Shown: one piece after another, positions 11,713-20,475 of the stretch
How the letters are laid out: each line of letters starts with the position of its first letter
Position numbering within the stretch: position 1 is the first letter of the stretch
NCBI GenBank assembly: GCA_030386875.1
Contig: CM059576.1
Span: 69,129,581-69,193,580, forward strand
From: Morinoia aosen
Taxonomy: Eukaryota; Arthropoda; Malacostraca; Amphipoda; Talitridae
Reading direction: 5' to 3'
DNA length: 64,000 bases
The notes under the pieces: model-generated
Databases searched by the model: none
What the model saw: only the letters and a program-made list of their open reading frames with translations
What the model was told of the DNA's origin: nothing
Translations under genes and position numbers: made by a program

Positions 11713-12566
11713 GTCCTGACTGCTTTAAACGATGGGCGTACGTAAGAGATTATTATATTTGCCGCAGAGGAAACCCTGGCACTGGCTCAGGTGGAGAAGC
11801 AGCAAAAAAGAGGTCTGACCTCCTGTCATTTTTGGACAGCGTTCCTTCAGTAAAAAGGAACTCCACTACCAACGTTATTGGAAATGATGAAAGTGAAATC
11901 ACAAATGAAACACAGGCGGACTTTGAAGAAAACGTACTTTGTACCAATACAACAGACAGTACAACAAATAGTGATGAACATGCCAGTAAAGATAATGATA
12001 AGAACAAACGTGACGTCATCAGTGAATATGAATGTATGGAAGGAAAAGAAAAGAAAATGAAGAAAACATCACGAGCTGAGGAACGATTAAACCTTTTGAA
12101 ACAAATAGCTCAACGAAAAGAAACTCAGCCTCAAAATGAATTAGATGAAACAGACTTAGTCTTCAGATCTATGGCTAAAATTGTAAAAACCCTTCCTCGC
12201 CATGAACAAATTAAGTTGAGGATGGAAATTTCGTCTTTAGTTGGTAATGCTGAGTTAAGAAGTATTTCCTCTGAGTCAACAGGAAGCAGCGATTATTCAA
12301 GACCGGGTTCAACAACATCTGCTTGTGTTCCTATTGAGATGCTTTCTCCAATAACATCTGACGAAGCAAGTAACAACCAGCAACAGTGTCAGTTTGATTT
12401 ACACTCAAATCTGCAGACTATGGCAAACGAAATGAGTGCACAAACAAACGACTCGCTATTCAATGGACCGATGGAAAGTGTTTCAGAAGTGGTTCTCTCA
12501 TCAGCATCACAGCAAGATGGTACATTTGCCTTAAATGGTAAAGTATGTATTTTTTTACGCATGTAG
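11713..12566 (+). CDS. MADF-BESS protein of Harbinger 2, exon 2
   Basis: The exon follows a TTTTTTCAG acceptor and completes the glycine codon left by exon 1 (GPDCFKRWAYVRDYYICRR), which is the second half of the MADF fold. A polar, acidic and lysine-rich middle follows. After it comes a BESS-like segment, DETDLVFRSMAKIVKTLPRH then EQIKLRMEISSL, the usual protein-interaction module of MADF-BESS proteins. The open frame ends at 12566. An internal AATG/GTAAAG could be a donor to a further exon, so the C-terminus is uncertain. The joined protein would be about 330 residues with no internal stop. The exon lies inside the intron of the transposase on the opposite strand. Confidence 0.82.
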
Positions 12567-12616
12567 TACATCCTACATATTCAAATTAAATGTATTACTT
12601 TTTTTTGTTTACTTAC

Positions 12617-12966
12617 CTCACAAGTATACATAACTTTTCTTCTGCAGAAATTGGATTTTTGTGGCGATTATATGGTTTTGAAGTTAAACCATCTCTTATG
12701 GGATTTAATACATAATCAAACAATACTGGAGTTAAGCGAAAGTATTGTCTGAACTTTTCTTCGTTGCAATGGAGACGACGAACCACCAAAATAGCAAATG
12801 CACCCTCTGTAGATCGACTTTTAAATATTTCACTTTCCTCCGAACGATCGTCTTCCGATGACTCTTCATCTTCCAGGAATATTAATAATGCTTTGTCTAG
12901 ATCGTCCATCCTGACAGTCTGAGCAACCGCATGTTCACCGTAATGCTGACCGCAAACAACTGCCAA
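12617..12966 (-). CDS. Harbinger 2 DDE transposase, exon 1
   Basis: This is the N-terminal exon starting MAVVCGQHYGEHAV. It has an acidic stretch (EDEESSEDDRSEESE) and then KFRQYFRLTPVLFDYVLNPI, the conserved helical region in front of the catalytic domain. It ends at ...CTTGTGAG followed by GTAAGT (12611-12616), a consensus donor, and the split arginine codon is completed by exon 2. The first ATG lies about 50 bases inside the right terminal repeat, so the promoter must be in or next to the terminus. Confidence 0.88.
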
Positions 12967-13018
12967 ACTTTACACCTATGAACGGCCGTTACATTACGTT
13001 CGCCGCATCACGTCATAA

Positions 13019-13063
13019 TGCGGCCGTAAAGTAGCGGCACCGCTTTCCTAGGAAACCGTAGCT
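13019..13063 (-). repeat. Harbinger 2 right terminal inverted repeat
   Basis: The reverse complement matches the left end at 44 of 45 bases. It is followed by TTA. Confidence 0.93.
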
Positions 13064-13104
13064 TTACTATAGCTTACTTTACAATCTTACTATAGCACCG
13101 CGAG

Positions 13105-13372
13105 GTGCTCGTGATAGCCATGTGTTAGAGGTTCTGCCGCCGTGCGGCAGAGACCCGGGTACGAAACTTGGCACTGGCGGTGGCGATTTTCTCTGTTGGG
13201 TATAGAAGAAAAATTCCAAGCACAATACCCCACTCTACCCAGGTGTCTGAAATGGGTACCGGTCTTGACCGGGGGAAAGCGTCAAGGCGTCCTGGCGTTA
13301 TATTTAAGGCATTTGAAAATCCAATGTACAAGGTGATATGTATCGGGCTGCCTTCATTATTATTATTACATT
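13105..13372 (+). mobile_element. Probable tRNA-derived SINE
   Basis: The head resembles a tRNA gene: an A-box-like TAGCCATGTGTTAGAGG, an anticodon-arm-like CTGCC-GCCGTGC-GGCAG and a B-box-like GGGTACGAAAC at about 13158. The body contains GGGTACCGGTCTTGACCGGG, and the 3' end is an ATT-repeat tail (TTCATTATTATTATTACA). Box matches are imperfect and the D and T arms are not complete, so it is not a cellular tRNA gene. No second copy was noticed in the window. Confidence 0.55.
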
Positions 13373-13604
13373 TGGTAAATTAGTCTGAGTGTCAAGTGTT
13401 ACGAAAATTCGAGGTCTTCCTTGACTGCTTATAGTACAATATAAACTATGTTTGAGTCATGTTAAACTCGCATGAACGATGTCAGCATTACCTGTTGAGC
13501 ATTAGCTCTATGAGAGTAGTGGTCTCTGCTAGGCTTAAAGGAGCTTTTAAAAGGATATTCGTTTGAGTTGGAGTAATTTGGGTTAAGAAACTTGACTTTC
13601 TGAA

Positions 13605-13930
13605 CACAAATCTGTGGTCATTAACTGCCAGCACGCCGAAATTTTCCTATACAGCCTTACTCTATGAATATACAAAATTGCATCGTTTAGCCGTAGGCAA
13701 TGTGACATATTAGCTGATTATGAAGATATTAGTTAACTATGATACATTTGCCGTGAACACACCAGCAGACACAGTAACTAGTGGCAGACAACAACACCTG
13801 CAGCACAGTAACTAGTGACAAACACCCACCGGTCCAGGACGCACCACCAAGAAGAAACGCTCTTACCTGGCTAGAGCACATGAGAGTAGCCGAAATCTGC
13901 TCACCAAAATTATTGACATCACACATAATT
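13605..13930. repeat. Dispersed repeat related to the 32-bp minisatellite locus
   Basis: The stretch around CAAAATTGCATCGTTTAGCC, with the following TAGGCAATG and the CAGTAACTAGTGGCAGACAA monomers, is shared with 16880-17400. Here only two or three monomers are present, so this looks like an unexpanded relative of that array. Confidence 0.7.
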
Positions 13931-14019
13931 ATAGATATCTGACAAGCGGGTCATCTGAATTTGGTCATTCGAAATTGACATCATCAAAATGATGGGTGCT
14001 GTCCGACGTTGTGTTACAC

Positions 14020-14775
14020 CAGCACCGTACCTACAACAGCACCGTACCTACACCAGCACCGTACCTACAACAGCACCGGACCTACACCAGCACCGTACCT
14101 ACACCAGCACCGTACCTACACCAGCACCGTACCTACACCAGCACCGTACCTACACCAGCACCGTACCTACACCAGCACCGTACCTACACCAGCACCGTAC
14201 CTACACCAGCTCCGTACCTAAACCAGCACCCTACCTACACCAGCACCCTACCTACACCAGCACCGTACCTACACTAGTACCGTACCTACACCAGCACCGT
14301 ACCTACACCAGCACCGTACCTACACCAGCACCGTACCTACACCAGCACCGTACCTACACCAGCACCGTACCTACACCAACCGTACCTACACCAGTACCGT
14401 ACCTACCCCAGCACCGTACCTACACCAGCACCCTACCTACACCAGCACCATACCTACACCAGCACCGTACCTACACCAGCACTGTACCTACACCAGCACC
14501 GTACCTACACCAGCACCGTACCTACACCAGCATCCTACCTACACCAGCACCCTACCTACACCAGCACTGTACCTACACTAGTACCGTACCTACACCAGCA
14601 CCGTACCTACACCAGCACCGTACCTACACCAGCACCGTACCTACACCAGCACCGTACCTACACCAGCACCCTACCTACACCAGCACCCTACCTACACCAG
14701 CACCCTACCTACACCAGCACCCTACCTACACCAGCACCCTACCTACACCAGCACCGTACCTACACCAGCACCATA
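14020..14775. repeat. 17-bp minisatellite, about 44 copies
   Basis: The unit is CCTACACCAGCACCGTA, with common variants CCCTA, CTGTA and ACTAGTA. A two-unit frame slip (CCAACCGTA) occurs near 14377. All plus-strand open frames in the array (Tyr/Thr/His/Pro-rich) come from the repeat, because 17 is not a multiple of three. Confidence 0.96.
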
Positions 14776-14815
14776 ACAACAAATACCATAACGTAACAAT
14801 AAGAACACAACGGTA

Positions 14816-15167
14816 ATGTATTGATATTCACATTTATGTAAATGTAAGGAGCGATATAGCATCAACAGTGAAAGTCGGCGTGTTGCTGTGCAGTGGAATT
14901 TAAAGTTAAGTGAAAATTCCTTTCATACAATTCAACAGACTGATAATAAAAATAAATTAGTTAGCCTTCAAAATCATTCAAATTTTTCTGACTAATTACG
15001 CGTGAATGTAACAGAATATGCTTAGTTATTCGATGGAAACAATTTTTATAGTCTCCCAAAGTTTAGAATTTCAGAATGATCGATATTACATAACAATGTC
15101 AGGGTATTACTTCCACTTCTCAAATGAATATAAGGCGACTAGAGCGGGTTTGAACAAGTGCTGTATT
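14816..15167. other. Intergenic, no gene seen
   Basis: AT-rich spacer between the 17-bp array and the Penelope-like insertion. No recognisable element. Confidence 0.5.
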
Positions 15168-15179
15168 TTCGAGCATCTT
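15168..15179 (+). repeat. Target-site duplication, left of Penelope dimer
   Basis: TTCGAGCATCTT, identical to 16690-16701. The first five bases of the right copy also match the arm end, so the exact boundary is ambiguous. Confidence 0.75.
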
Positions 15180-15293
15180 GGATATATATGAAAGGTTTGC
15201 TTTCTGCATATTCGAATTATAAATAAAAGTGCTAAGATACACGTCTTAAATCTCATTATTTATTCAGGAAAGTCAATGAATAGAAATTTTTCA

Positions 15294-15335
15294 TGGAACG
15301 TTTCGACCACCCGGGTCATTATCAACCTGAAAACA
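15294..15335 (-). ncRNA. Hammerhead-ribozyme-like motif, left arm (degenerate)
   Basis: This is the inverted twin of the motif at 16571-16612, with the same two core changes (15300-15325 spans TTGATAA to GAAAC). Both changes were therefore already present before or at formation of the dimer. Confidence 0.42.
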
Positions 15336-15599
15336 AGTAGAAAAAAACTAATCAGTGTCAAATTTACATCGATGATGAACGAAGAAAGCAAACATATATG
15401 AAAAAAATAAAAAAGTTCAATATTAAAATTTCGTTAGTAGCAGAGGAAAGGCAGATTGCATATCATTTAAAACCGGTTTTTCTTTCAAAATATAGAGAGA
15501 TTCTAAAATGCGGAGGTTCATTTGATGTGATGCAGCGGAAATTACTCTAAAATCACCTAATCTAACAGGAATGTCGCACTTCTCTGCATGAGAGCGGAC

Positions 15600-15968
15600 T
15601 TAAGAGTGGGAAGGTGCGGAAAGTAACTGATTAGTTCTAAAACTCCTGCCGGCATGCTCTGCAACACGAATACTGAGGGCTCGAGTGGTCGAGCCCACGT
15701 ACTCCGACGCACACTGTGCGCAACTATATTTGTAAATCACAGATGAGAGCATACCTTTAGGAGTTTTATCTTTATAATTGAAAAATGATCCTATTCTATA
15801 CGCATTGACTAACACTAATTTAAAATCAATTTGCGGAAAATGTTTAGAAAGAAGAATGACAAGGTCTTTTATGAGTTTCTCCGATTGGTGACCGAAGAAC
15901 GGAAACGAGAAACTAGTTGATTCTTGTGTTAAGAACTTTTTGAACAGAAAATTTTTTACCGATATCAC
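15600..15968 (-). pseudogene. Penelope-like GIY-YIG fragment, left arm, stopped
   Basis: This is the inverted copy of the frame at 15940-16482. It is identical in protein through SFRTNQLLSAPSHS. There TCA (right arm) has become TAA, so the frame ends before the conserved SVRSHAEKCD region, which continues untranslated toward 15470. Upstream of the shared part it reads FLFKKFLTQESTSF, unlike the right arm, so the two arms were truncated at different points. Confidence 0.8.
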
Positions 15969-16482
15969 TCTACCTACCGCTCCTAAAAAAGAACTCTTTT
16001 CCTCGTTTCCGTTCTTCGGTCACCAATCGGAGAAACTCATAAAAGACCTTGTCATTCTTCTTTCTAAACATTTTCCGCAGATTGATTTTAAATTAGTGTT
16101 AGTCAATGCGTATAGAATAGGATCATTTTTCAATTATAAAGATAAAACTCCTAAAGGTATGCTCTCATCTGTGATTTACAAATATAGTTGCGCACAGTGT
16201 GCGTCGGAGTACGTGGGCTCGACCACTCGAGCCCTCAGTATTCGTGTTGCAGAGCATGCCGGCAGGAGTTTTAGAACTAATCAGTTACTTTCCGCACCTT
16301 CCCACTCTTCAGTCCGCTCTCATGCAGAGAAGTGCGACATTCCTGTTAGATTAGGTGATTTTAGAGTAATTTCCGCTGCATCGCATCAAATGAACCTCCG
16401 CATTTTAAAATCTCTCTATATTTTGAAAGAAAAACCGATTTTAAATGATATGCAATCTGCCTTTCCTCTGCTACTAACGTAA
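15940..16482 (+). CDS. Penelope-like RT-EN C-terminal fragment, GIY-YIG endonuclease
   Basis: In these elements the GIY-YIG endonuclease nicks target DNA and is fused behind the reverse transcriptase. The open frame runs from a linker (PFFGHQSEKLIKDLVILL, IDFKLVLVNAYRIGSFF) into YKYSCAQCASEYVGSTTRAL. That stretch holds the GIY-YIG-type core with the Cys pair typical of Penelope elements. It is followed by SIRVAEHAGRSFR, then SHAEKCD, and ends LKSLYILKEKPILND...PLLLT. The RT domain is missing, so this is a 5'-truncated fragment. The first 20 or so codons lie in the spacer between the arms. The homologous frame in the left arm has a stop. Confidence 0.85.
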   Translation: MNRKFFTDITLPTAPKKELFSSFPFFGHQSEKLIKDLVILLSKHFPQIDFKLVLVNAYRIGSFFNYKDKTPKGMLSSVIYKYSCAQCASEYVGSTTRALSIRVAEHAGRSFRTNQLLSAPSHSSVRSHAEKCDIPVRLGDFRVISAASHQMNLRILKSLYILKEKPILNDMQSAFPLLLT

Positions 16483-16570
16483 TTTTAATATTGAACTTTT
16501 TTTTTCATATATGTTTGCTTTCTTCGTTCATCATCGATGTAAATTTGACACTGATTAGTTTTTTTCTACT

Positions 16571-16612
16571 TGTTTTCAGGTTGATAATGACCCGGGTGGT
16601 CGAAACGTTCCA
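16571..16612 (+). ncRNA. Hammerhead-ribozyme-like motif, right arm (degenerate)
   Basis: The core reads TTGATAA (16581-16587), T, then a GACC-CGGGT-GGTC stem-loop, then GAAAC (16602-16606). Penelope-like elements are known to carry hammerhead ribozymes with core CTGATGA-stem II-GAAA. Compared with that core, two positions differ: C to T at the first base and G to A at the sixth. The stem II pairing is intact. Stems I and III are not clear, so activity is doubtful. Confidence 0.45.
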
Positions 16613-16689
16613 GGAAAATTTTTTATTCGTTGACTTTCCTAAATAAATAATGAGATTCAAGACGTGTATCTTAGCACTTTTATTTATAA

Positions 16690-16701
16690 TTCGAGCATCT
16701 T
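16690..16701 (+). repeat. Target-site duplication, right of Penelope dimer
   Basis: TTCGAGCATCTT, identical to 15168-15179. Confidence 0.75.
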
Positions 16702-16879
16702 CTTAAATACCGATATAAAATTGAAATTTTTACAGCCTCTCGCGGCGCCTACTACTGTCGACATTCTGTACGTCACATGTGGCTGTGTAATGATTATTAC
16801 ACTCGGAATTGCCCAGTATTGATAAGAATATCTGCAAAGTTTGAGTTACGTTATGTCATCTGAGATAATTGACCTCCAA

Positions 16880-17397
16880 ATACACACCTGAGGTCAGTTT
16901 TTGTAAGCACGCCGCCATTTTTACTAAGCAGCTTACTGCCTGAACATACAAAATTGCATCGTTTAGCCGTAGGTAATGATACATTAGTTGATGGTGGTGG
17001 GGACATTGCTGTGAACACGTCTACAGACGAAGTAACTTGTGGCAGACAACACCTGCAGACGCACTTCGTAGTGGCAGACAACACCTGCAGACGCAGTAAC
17101 TAGTGGCAGACAACACCTGCAGACGCAGTAACTAGTGGCAGACAACACCTGCAGACGCCGTAAATAGTGGCAGACAACACCTGCAGACGCAGTAACTAGT
17201 GGCAGACAACACCTGCAGACGCACTAACTAGTGGCAGACAACAACACCTGTAGACGCAGTAACTAGTGACAGACAACACCTACAGACGCAGTAACTAGTG
17301 GCAGACAACACCTGCAGACGCACTAACTAGTGGCAGACAACAACACCTGCGGAAGAAGTAACTAGTGGCAGACAACACCTGCAGACGTAGTAACTAT
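16880..17397. repeat. 32-bp minisatellite, about 11 copies, with unique flank
   Basis: The unit is CTGCAGACGCAGTAACTAGT followed by GGCAGACAACAC. Some units are 35 bases with an extra ACA. The array starts near 17018. Its left flank (CAAAATTGCATCGTTTAGCC) matches the sequence at 13670-13700, which has only two or three monomers. Confidence 0.9.
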
Positions 17398-17629
17398 ATG
17401 ATCTTTTAGAGAATATGTCGCTTTTTGTTCAATACGCTAAAAACTGAATAATAATTTTGAAATATACTACGCTTGTTAGTTTTGCAAGCGTACTAATTTA
17501 CTTCTACGGTTTGCCACTCTGAGCAGATAAAAAAGAATTGTGTTTATACACTAGAATTACAGTGATTTGAACAACCTCTATTGTTGCCTTCTCTAAATAT
17601 CAACTTGCTTAAAACACTTACTAAATTCC

Positions 17630-18395
17630 GCAGCCCGCGGGCTAACCGGTAGATGAAAATAGCGGACTCTCGAGATTGTACGTTCCGTGTGTGTGTGTGT
17701 GTGTGTGAGAGAATAGTGTAGTTTTGAGTAGTATTGGTTTCCTTGTCCAGAATTGGATAATATTCTTTTGTTTACTATTTGATATAAAATATCAATCTGA
17801 TATTGGAAATAAGATGAGCCAATATTGGCCACAGGTTAGTTATGTATTGAGTGCTGGGTTCAATAATGTTATTATTATTCGCAAATAATAATATTAAATG
17901 AATGACAATACATAATAATTATATCGTAACTACAATTTATCCGTAGGAATTATATGATTTATTCGAATATTTAGAGAATTCTTCACATGTTATCATACCA
18001 GAATACTCACCTGACGTCGATTATATAATGTCTGAGCAGCTCTATTTATTTTATTGTTCCAGTCACAAATCCAATAATAAATCCAATCACATAACCATTC
18101 ACAAATCCATCAATAATATCAGCACCCAATTCCACTCTTGGACAGCATCCAATAGTACATTAATCTGTGGCAAATATTGGCTGAACTTATATCCAATATC
18201 AGATCGATATTTCATCGTTGATAGGAAAGAAGAGAACATTATCCAAGACTGGACACGGAAGCCAATACTCAGTGCGTGTATCCAATACCGGAAGCAGGAT
18301 CCAATACTTAGAATTACACCAGTCCCACATGATCACATTCCGGGCTCGCTTCCCGAATGTATTCCACATCTGATTATTGTTAGCCCGCGGGCTGC
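17630..18395. mobile_element. CCAATA-rich foldback MITE, copy B
   Basis: The ends are GCAGCCCGCGGGCTAAC (left, 17630) and its reverse complement (right, to 18395); each end is itself built around the palindrome AGCCCGCGGGCT. Inside, the left half (GTATTGGTTTCCTTGTCCAG, TTGGATAATATTC, ATCTGATATTGG) repeats in inverted order in the right half. The whole element is therefore an imperfect hairpin of about 770 bp. CCAATA/TATTGG is the recurring word. No coding region and no clear target duplication. A GT microsatellite lies at 17685-17707. Confidence 0.75.
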
Positions 18396-20119
18396 AAAAA
18401 TATTATAATATAGCGTACTCAACAACTTTTTGTTAAGTTCATACTGGAGTGAATGATGTCCTCTAAACAACCGTACTGTGAATGTCAGCCTGGAGCTACC
18501 TTTGTCGTCAGGGAGGGAAGGAAACGCTGGCAGGTTTCTATCAGTTTACTGGGGATCGGAGCTATAGCAAGCCAGGGGCTACCGGCGGGCCATGCTGGCA
18601 AAGTGCGATTCTCAGACACGACGAGCGCTGTTACGCGGCTCGGCTCACGAATGAACAGAGGAAGTCACATATTTCCCTCTTATACGGGAATGCTATAGGC
18701 CGAGAACAAAAATAAAAGTTTAATTTTTAGATTCAAAAACATATTCAAAATAAAAACTGCAATCAAAAGCGCATAGACCTCAACAGCACAGAATGTTTGC
18801 TAACCTACACGAAATTCATTAATAATTTGTTATATTAAAACGACGGAGTTAGAACAGTCCGCCATTTCCACTAACCTATACACAACGAGCACTAAAATTT
18901 AAACTGATAACAAATGCTAAAATGCTAAATGCGAAGCAACACAAAAAAGGAAAAAGGGCAGCGTAAGCAAATGCAATAAAAGAAATTACCTTCTTCCTTA
19001 GAATTGAACATTAGAATGAGTAACCATTCAAACAAATGACATAACACTGACTACGCATTAAGTACGCTCGCAAGGAAATGAATCGCTCTATCAAACTTCG
19101 AATATATAATCAATTCACAAAACTCAATTGGTAAATGGCCAAGGTAAATTTGTTTTCACATTATTCATTTTTAAATACTTCTGGAAAATGCTTCGGATAA
19201 ATCCGCATTGAGTAATAAAAAGAAGGGAAACATGAAATCCTACTGCGCATGTTAAAATATCGAATTCTAAAGAGTTACAAGCACTAGAAAAAGTTTGGTC
19301 ACAATTAAAAATCACTACAAAGACATATACACCGAAAAGAATCGTAACCTTTTAAAAATTCAGTCGATTCAGAGTACGCTAATAAGAGTTCGAGCTTGCA
19401 GAATGAAAACCAGTGACGAATTACCATAGAAACTCATGGTCACAAAAGTTAAAGCTATGAGATTATAAAGGTTATACGATTATAAACCAATAAAAAGAAA
19501 CGTATCAACTACTCCAACAAGGAACAACGGAAAATCGGTAACAGATCGGTTTTATTTACATTAACAAGCCAATGGGATTAATAAAACTTTTATCACGTAG
19601 GTTCATCAAGGAAACTCTGACATAAAAAAGTTAACAGTTGAAGAAGGTCTACTACAAAAGGCAAAAATTTATGAAACGTTTCGTAAATTTTGAAAATCTG
19701 AATAAGGAAAAATGAGTAACAGTTATGTAAGGGCAAAATTTATGTCAAATCAAGTCAATTCCTCTCCCACAACGCCGAAGTTGATCGTTATCATAGTTTG
19801 AAGGTAATTAAACACTCGCCAAACAAAAAATTTTCAACCGAAAAGTAAAAGCTCGATGGAACTGTTAAGGAAAAAATAACTTTAATAAAAAAACAATTAC
19901 TATGCACTTTCCAATACAAGTTACTAAAAAAACAGTAATACAACATTGTTCTAATTGTTCAAACACCGTTAGCAATAGCAATTTAGTTTTACTTTCATAT
20001 CTTAAATCACTGATGAGTTACAACAACAAAAAACTTAGAAGGCAAAAATAATGACTAACTTAGAAGCTACGAAGAACTACAACTTTCGTATTGTTGACGC
20101 GGGTACAACTGCTCCATGT
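18396..20119. other. Intergenic, no gene seen
   Basis: Positions 18450-18700 are GC-richer (GGAGCTACCTTTGTCGTCAG, CTACCGGCGGGCCATGCTGG) with open frames in two phases but no recognisable domain. The remainder is AT-rich without visible structure. Confidence 0.5.
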
Positions 20120-20475
20120 ACAGCCCAGGTAGCAAGAAATTATTAGGCCAATATTGGGTTGATAATTATTTATTGACCTGATATTGGAATCTTGGATTAC
20201 AATAATAGGCTAATAACAAGGCAATATCGAAAAAAGATATATTTATTTTTGATATCAACTTGTTATTGGGACTATGTAGTAAATAGTTTTATTTCTAATA
20301 ATAAATTAACAGTGTATATATCTTTGTACGATATTCATATAAGTAGAAACTATCTCATAATAATTAAAAATCTCGCCATTTAATAAAATTTGTTAAAACA
20401 TTAATTATTATTGCCCAAACATTGGGTTGATATTGTACGCCAATAATACGGAGTAATTTGTATAAAATGTACCAA
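20120..20475. repeat. AT-rich MITE-like repeat with CCAATATTGG words
   Basis: It contains GCCAATATTGGGTTGATAAT near the left and CAAACATTGGGTTGATATTG near the right, reminiscent of the CCAATA elements at 7.1 and 17.6 kb. The segment 20256-20413 (ATCAACTTGTTATTGGGAC ... TTGTTAAAACATTAATTATTAT) has a close second copy at 22437-22600. Confidence 0.6.

Larger units (their letters stand above)
7751..13063. mobile_element. PIF/Harbinger DNA transposon 2, near-complete, two genes
   Basis: The 45-bp terminal inverted repeats (7751-7795 and 13019-13063) match at 44 of 45 positions. They start AGCTACGGTTTCCTAGGAAA. The flanking triplets are TAA on the left and TTA on the right, one change from an identical TWA target duplication. 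A diverged copy of the inner part of the terminus lies at about 7852-7890. The element carries a DDE transposase gene on the minus strand and a MADF-BESS gene on the plus strand, each with one intron. MADF exon 2 lies in the transposase intron, and transposase exon 2 lies in the MADF intron. A candidate solo LTR is also in the MADF intron. Confidence 0.9.
15180..16694. mobile_element. Penelope-like element, head-to-head inverted dimer
   Basis: The left arm (15211 to about 15913, minus sense) and right arm (about 15998-16694, plus sense) are nearly identical inverted copies. They hold the 3' part of a Penelope-like element: the end of the RT-EN protein with a GIY-YIG domain, a 3' UTR with a hammerhead-like motif and an outer end reading CTTTTATTTATAATTCGA. 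A non-repeated spacer of about 84 bases joins them. The pair is bounded by a 12-bp direct repeat, so it probably entered as one unit. About 30 bases at 15180-15210 lie between the left duplication and the arm. Confidence 0.85.

Noticed and set aside
13110-13175. Functional tRNA gene
   Set aside because: Box B is imperfect and the D and T arms do not close; better explained as a SINE head.
13989-14816. 275-codon Tyr/Thr/His/Pro repeat protein
   Set aside because: Product of the 17-bp minisatellite, open in all three plus frames. No start context or domain.
17018-17397. Possible CRISPR array
   Set aside because: Units are contiguous near-identical repeats without unique spacers, in a eukaryotic transposon-rich context with no cas genes.
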